A stretch of DNA of 8,153 nt from Spirochaetota bacterium. GTDB lineage: Bacteria > Spirochaetota > Leptospiria > Turneriellales > Turneriellaceae. The translations under genes and the position numbers were made by a program. The notes below the pieces were generated by a model. The model searched no databases. It saw only the letters and a list, made by a program, of their open reading frames with translations, and was not told the origin of the DNA. The stretch lies in contig JAKQXK010000254.1 of NCBI GenBank assembly GCA_029561505.1, positions 1 to 8,153 of the forward strand. The letters run 5' to 3'. How positions within the stretch are numbered: the first letter of the stretch is position 1; each line of letters begins with the position of its first letter. Positions 6,276 through 8,153 of this stretch are shown here, piece after piece.

Positions 6276-6755
6276 TCAGATAGAATACTCAGAGCTCTTG
6301 ATGGCTTTTTTGCCATCGAAAGCACCTGTCTTGAGCTTACGCGCAGCTGAGTCGAATTCATAGACTGCCCGCAACATCTGGCCGTTGATGTTACTGCTCT
6401 TGACCAGCGTGACGTTCGCGCCATCGTTCACCATCTGGTACGACACACTGCGCACATCGCCGTTGATCGCGACCATTTTGGTGAAGCTCACCTGACTATA
6501 GACCTGCCCGGGTGCCGCGCTCGCCGAAACGTTGCGCAAGAAATTCTCAACCTGCCTGTCGTTTGTGAACGAGACGTCGCAGAAGAATGCCGGCATCGCC
6601 GCATTGCCACTGGTCATGCCGGCGAAAACTGCCTGCATTTCACTCTGGTGCATTGCTAACAGGCGTTGCAGGTCATTCACCGGCCGGTGTCGCGGCCCGG
6701 CAGCAACGGCGCTGGCAGCAAAGGCGAGAAATACGAAAGATCGGATTATTTTCAT
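6276..6755 (-). CDS. Small secreted/periplasmic protein, function unknown
   Basis: This encodes 159 residues with a clear signal peptide: MKIIRSFVFLAFAASAVAA, with cleavage likely after AVAA before GPRHRP. There is no lipobox cysteine. The mature part (about 140 residues) has a helical start (NDLQRLLAMHQSEMQAVFAG) and then alternating hydrophobic and polar stretches that look like beta strands (QVYSQVSFTKMVAINGDVRSVSYQMV, read in two halves; ANVTLVKSS; RAVYEFDSAARKLKTGAF). One cysteine (FFCDVSF) is present. The start is well supported: AGGGAGG (6769-6763 on the minus strand) lies 7 bases before ATG 6755. The frame is open to 6893, but that extension bypasses both this site and the signal peptide. 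I do not recognise the family. The gene stands alone: it converges with its left neighbour and diverges from flgN. Confidence 0.8.
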   Translation of the reverse strand: MKIIRSFVFLAFAASAVAAGPRHRPVNDLQRLLAMHQSEMQAVFAGMTSGNAAMPAFFCDVSFTNDRQVENFLRNVSASAAPGQVYSQVSFTKMVAINGDVRSVSYQMVNDGANVTLVKSSNINGQMLRAVYEFDSAARKLKTGAFDGKKAIKSSEYSI

Positions 6756-6935
6756 GCAATAGCCTCCCTTGTAATGGGGAAAGTTATCGAACATACTCTC
6801 GGCCGGCAAAAAAATTTCAGCCCCCCAAAATTGGGCCAAAACCTGCGTCCCCCGACAAGAGAGCCTTGAGGCCAGAACCTGAATTGCGCACAACGCAACG
6901 CTACAGAACCCAATAAATCCTCATGCGTTTCAGCT

Positions 6936-6945
6936 TTCGGCCGAA
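6936..6945. promoter_or_regulatory. Palindrome before flgN
   Basis: TTCGGCCGAA is a perfect 10-base palindrome ending 9 bases before the flgN ATG. It could be an operator or a small leader hairpin. The remaining gap between the secreted-protein gene and flgN (6756-6935) contains runs of seven A (6808-6814) and six C but no promoter I can call with confidence. Confidence 0.2.
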
Positions 6946-6954
6946 GATTAATAT

Positions 6955-7572
6955 ATGAAAACCCAGATTATGTCCCGCTCGCATGGAGGCGTAGGGTCTG
7001 ACGCTGCCCAGGATGGCATCTTTGCGTCAGACTTAGGTGCAGGGTCTGCGTCGCCGACCCAGGCGCATGAAAGCGTAGGGTCTGACGCTGCCACAACCAC
7101 AGCCGCGCATCTGCCCGTGGGTGAACTCGTTGAGGTACTGCGCGACCAGCTGGCAGCGCACCACCGGCTGTTGCAACTCGAAATGGCCAAACGCGAGGCG
7201 ATCATCGCGCGCGACGGTGAGCTGCTGAAAAAATCGGCGAGCGAGCAGGCAAACGAGCTGCACCGCATCGACCTGCTCGAAAGCCGCAGAAATAAGCTGG
7301 TCGGCAAAATTCTGCCGGGGCAGGCAGACGCCGCCCTCGCTGAAATCATGGAAGCTGAAACGGTGACTGCACCCGAAAAGCAAGAGTTGGGGCGCTACCT
7401 CTCGGCTCTGCGTTCGGCGTTGTTCGAACTCAAGAAAATGAGCGAAGTGAATGCGCGCATGTTGATTGATAGCCGCGATCTTTTTAAGGCGATGATGCTG
7501 AGCCTCGCTGGCCGGGGTGAGGGCAATGAGCACAAAGTGTCGCGACCGGTGCTCGTCGACGCAAACTGCTGA
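6955..7572 (+). CDS. flgN: FlgN-family flagellar export chaperone with repeat-containing N-terminal extension
   Basis: FlgN binds the hook-filament junction proteins FlgK and FlgL in the cytoplasm and delivers them to the flagellar export apparatus. This protein has 205 residues. From about 55 on it has the FlgN pattern of long, leucine-rich amphipathic helices: GELVEVLRDQLAAHHRLLQLEMAKREAII in two turns, KKSASEQANELHRIDLLESRRNKLVGKIL, then a third helix (about 140-188) ending in KAMMLSLAG. Residues 1-50 are unusual: low complexity, rich in Gly, Ser and Ala, with VGSDAA twice (about 13-18 and 41-46), encoded by a duplicated DNA segment. FlgN proteins are usually shorter (about 140-165 residues), so the extension looks like an insertion. 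ATG 6955 is taken as the start; ATG 6970 is in frame and neither has a strong Shine-Dalgarno. flgK follows 43 bases later, which supports the call. N-terminal similarity is weak, as is normal for this family. Confidence 0.78.
   Translation: MKTQIMSRSHGGVGSDAAQDGIFASDLGAGSASPTQAHESVGSDAATTTAAHLPVGELVEVLRDQLAAHHRLLQLEMAKREAIIARDGELLKKSASEQANELHRIDLLESRRNKLVGKILPGQADAALAEIMEAETVTAPEKQELGRYLSALRSALFELKKMSEVNARMLIDSRDLFKAMMLSLAGRGEGNEHKVSRPVLVDANC
6980..7092 (+). repeat. Repeated 29-base unit with inverted core inside flgN
   Basis: Two direct copies lie at 6980-7008 and 7064-7092 and agree at 27 of 29 positions; the last 20 bases are identical (GCGTAGGGTCTGACGCTGCC). The offset is 84 bases, exactly 28 codons, so both are read in the same frame (VGSDAA). 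A degenerate third copy (GCAGGGTCTGCGTCGCC, from 7039) lies between them. An inverted copy of the core, GCGTCAGAC at 7024-7032, can pair with GTCTGACGC at 6996-7004 or at 7080-7088, giving two mutually exclusive 9-bp stems in the mRNA. Confidence 0.8.
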
Positions 7573-7615
7573 TACGTATAATCGGGTGCTGCAAAGGTAA
7601 CAAAGAGGAGACTAT

Positions 7616-8153
7616 ATGCCATCTACATTCATGGGAATAGAAATCGCGAAACGCGGTATCTCGGTGCACCAGCAGGCGCTCACGACAACCGGACACAATA
7701 TTTCAAATGCCGACAACAAGAACTATTCACGCCAGCGCGTTGACATGGAAACCATGCACCCACTTTACGAGCCTTCGCTGTCGAGGGCATCGGGAGCAGG
7801 TCAGCTGGGTCAAGGCCCCAAAGCCGGTGCGGTCGAACGTTTGCGCGACGAATTCGTCGACGGCCGCATTCACAACGCCGAACAAACAAAATCACAATGG
7901 GAGACACGCGAGAAATACCTTCACCAGATCGAAGTTGTCTACAACGAACCTTCTGATGATTCGTTGCGCGCACAGCTCGACCGCTTCTGGCAGTCGTGGC
8001 ACGAGCTGTCGCAGTTTCCCGAAGAGATGAGCCACCGCGAACTCGTGCGCACCCGCGGGCGCGAAGTGACATTTCGCACGCGCGACACTTTTCAGAAACT
8101 GAGCGATCTGCGCCGTCAGGCAGATTTCGAATTTGAAGTGACCGTCGGCCGCA
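7616..8153 (+). CDS. flgK: Flagellar hook-associated protein 1 FlgK, 5' part
   Basis: FlgK is the first hook-filament junction protein; in spirochaetes it sits on the periplasmic flagellum. It is exported by the flagellar type III system and assembled on the hook tip. The window holds the first 179 codons, and the frame is still open at the right edge. The N-terminus has the flagellar rod/hook signature: IEIAKRGISVHQQALTTTGH followed by NISNADNKNYSRQRV, with the conserved Asn-Ile-Ser-Asn-Ala box at about 34-38. The segment GQGPKAGAVERLRDEFVDGRI (about 76-95, in two blocks) and the following helical region with FWQSWHELSQFPEE are typical of FlgK. ATG 7616 is fixed by a strong Shine-Dalgarno, GAGGAG at 7605-7610, five bases upstream. 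It follows flgN on the same strand, the usual chaperone-substrate pair. flgL would be expected next, outside the window. Confidence 0.95.
   Translation, partial: MPSTFMGIEIAKRGISVHQQALTTTGHNISNADNKNYSRQRVDMETMHPLYEPSLSRASGAGQLGQGPKAGAVERLRDEFVDGRIHNAEQTKSQWETREKYLHQIEVVYNEPSDDSLRAQLDRFWQSWHELSQFPEEMSHRELVRTRGREVTFRTRDTFQKLSDLRRQADFEFEVTVGR

Noticed and set aside
6756..6893. 46-residue N-terminal extension of the secreted protein
   Set aside because: It would bury a clear signal peptide and a strong ribosome binding site that fix the start at 6755.
6914..6947. Possible flagellar sigma-28 promoter before flgN (TAAA and GCCGAAGA)
   Set aside because: The -10-like box matches only partly and the gap from TAAA is about 22 bases, not the roughly 15 expected.
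6980..7092. Repeats in flgN as a CRISPR array
   Set aside because: There are only two good copies plus a degenerate one, they lie inside a coding frame with in-phase spacing, and no cas genes are nearby.
7680..8072. Minus-strand open frame opposite flgK
   Set aside because: It is antisense to clear FlgK coding sequence and is very Arg-rich, as expected of a shadow frame.

Overview
The window looks like chromosomal DNA of a spirochaete of the order Leptospirales, perhaps a Turneriella- or Leptonema-like organism. The base composition is moderate, close to half G+C. The main evidence is the right edge, where a FlgN-type chaperone gene is followed by the start of flgK, and the FlgK N-terminus (NISNADNKNYSRQRV, later GQGPKAGAVERLRDEFVDGR) resembles leptospiral FlgK. 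A bactofilin gene and a TerB-like gene fit the same background. The assignment comes from recalled protein similarity, not from a search.

Layout. (1) Positions 1-3407 hold a minus-strand run read from right to left: a beta-CASP metallo-beta-lactamase-fold RNA hydrolase (2043-3407), a 120-base gap with three consecutive hairpins, a bactofilin (1464-1922), a PdxA-family dehydrogenase (391 to about 1440) and an overlapping four-helix membrane protein (62-418). (2) Positions 3408-3582 form a divergent intergenic region with a palindrome and a good sigma-70-like promoter. (3) A plus-strand run follows: a TerB-like protein (3583-3969), an acyl-CoA synthetase (4032-5612) and, joined by an ATGA overlap, a signal-peptide-bearing four-helix protein (5609-6250). 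(4) A small secreted protein (6276-6755, minus) converges on that run, and a 12-bp hairpin lies exactly between the two. (5) flgN (6955-7572) and the 5' part of flgK (7616 to the edge) begin a flagellar hook-filament junction operon on the plus strand.

How the genes relate. The only clear functional unit is flgN-flgK: chaperone plus its hook-associated export substrate. The acyl-CoA synthetase and the membrane protein after it are almost certainly translationally coupled. Bactofilin, pdxA and the small membrane protein are packed tightly enough to be one transcript, although their functions (cytoskeletal scaffold, vitamin B6 synthesis, unknown) do not obviously connect.

The most unusual points are: a pdxA reading frame whose conserved N-terminus lies upstream of every standard start codon; a three-hairpin cluster including a perfect 21-bp stem without a U-tract; a repeated in-frame 29-base unit with 84-base spacing and an inverted core copy inside the N-terminal extension of flgN; and a duplicated membrane-hairpin architecture in the protein coupled to the acyl-CoA synthetase. 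I found no CRISPR array, transposase, tRNA or rRNA.
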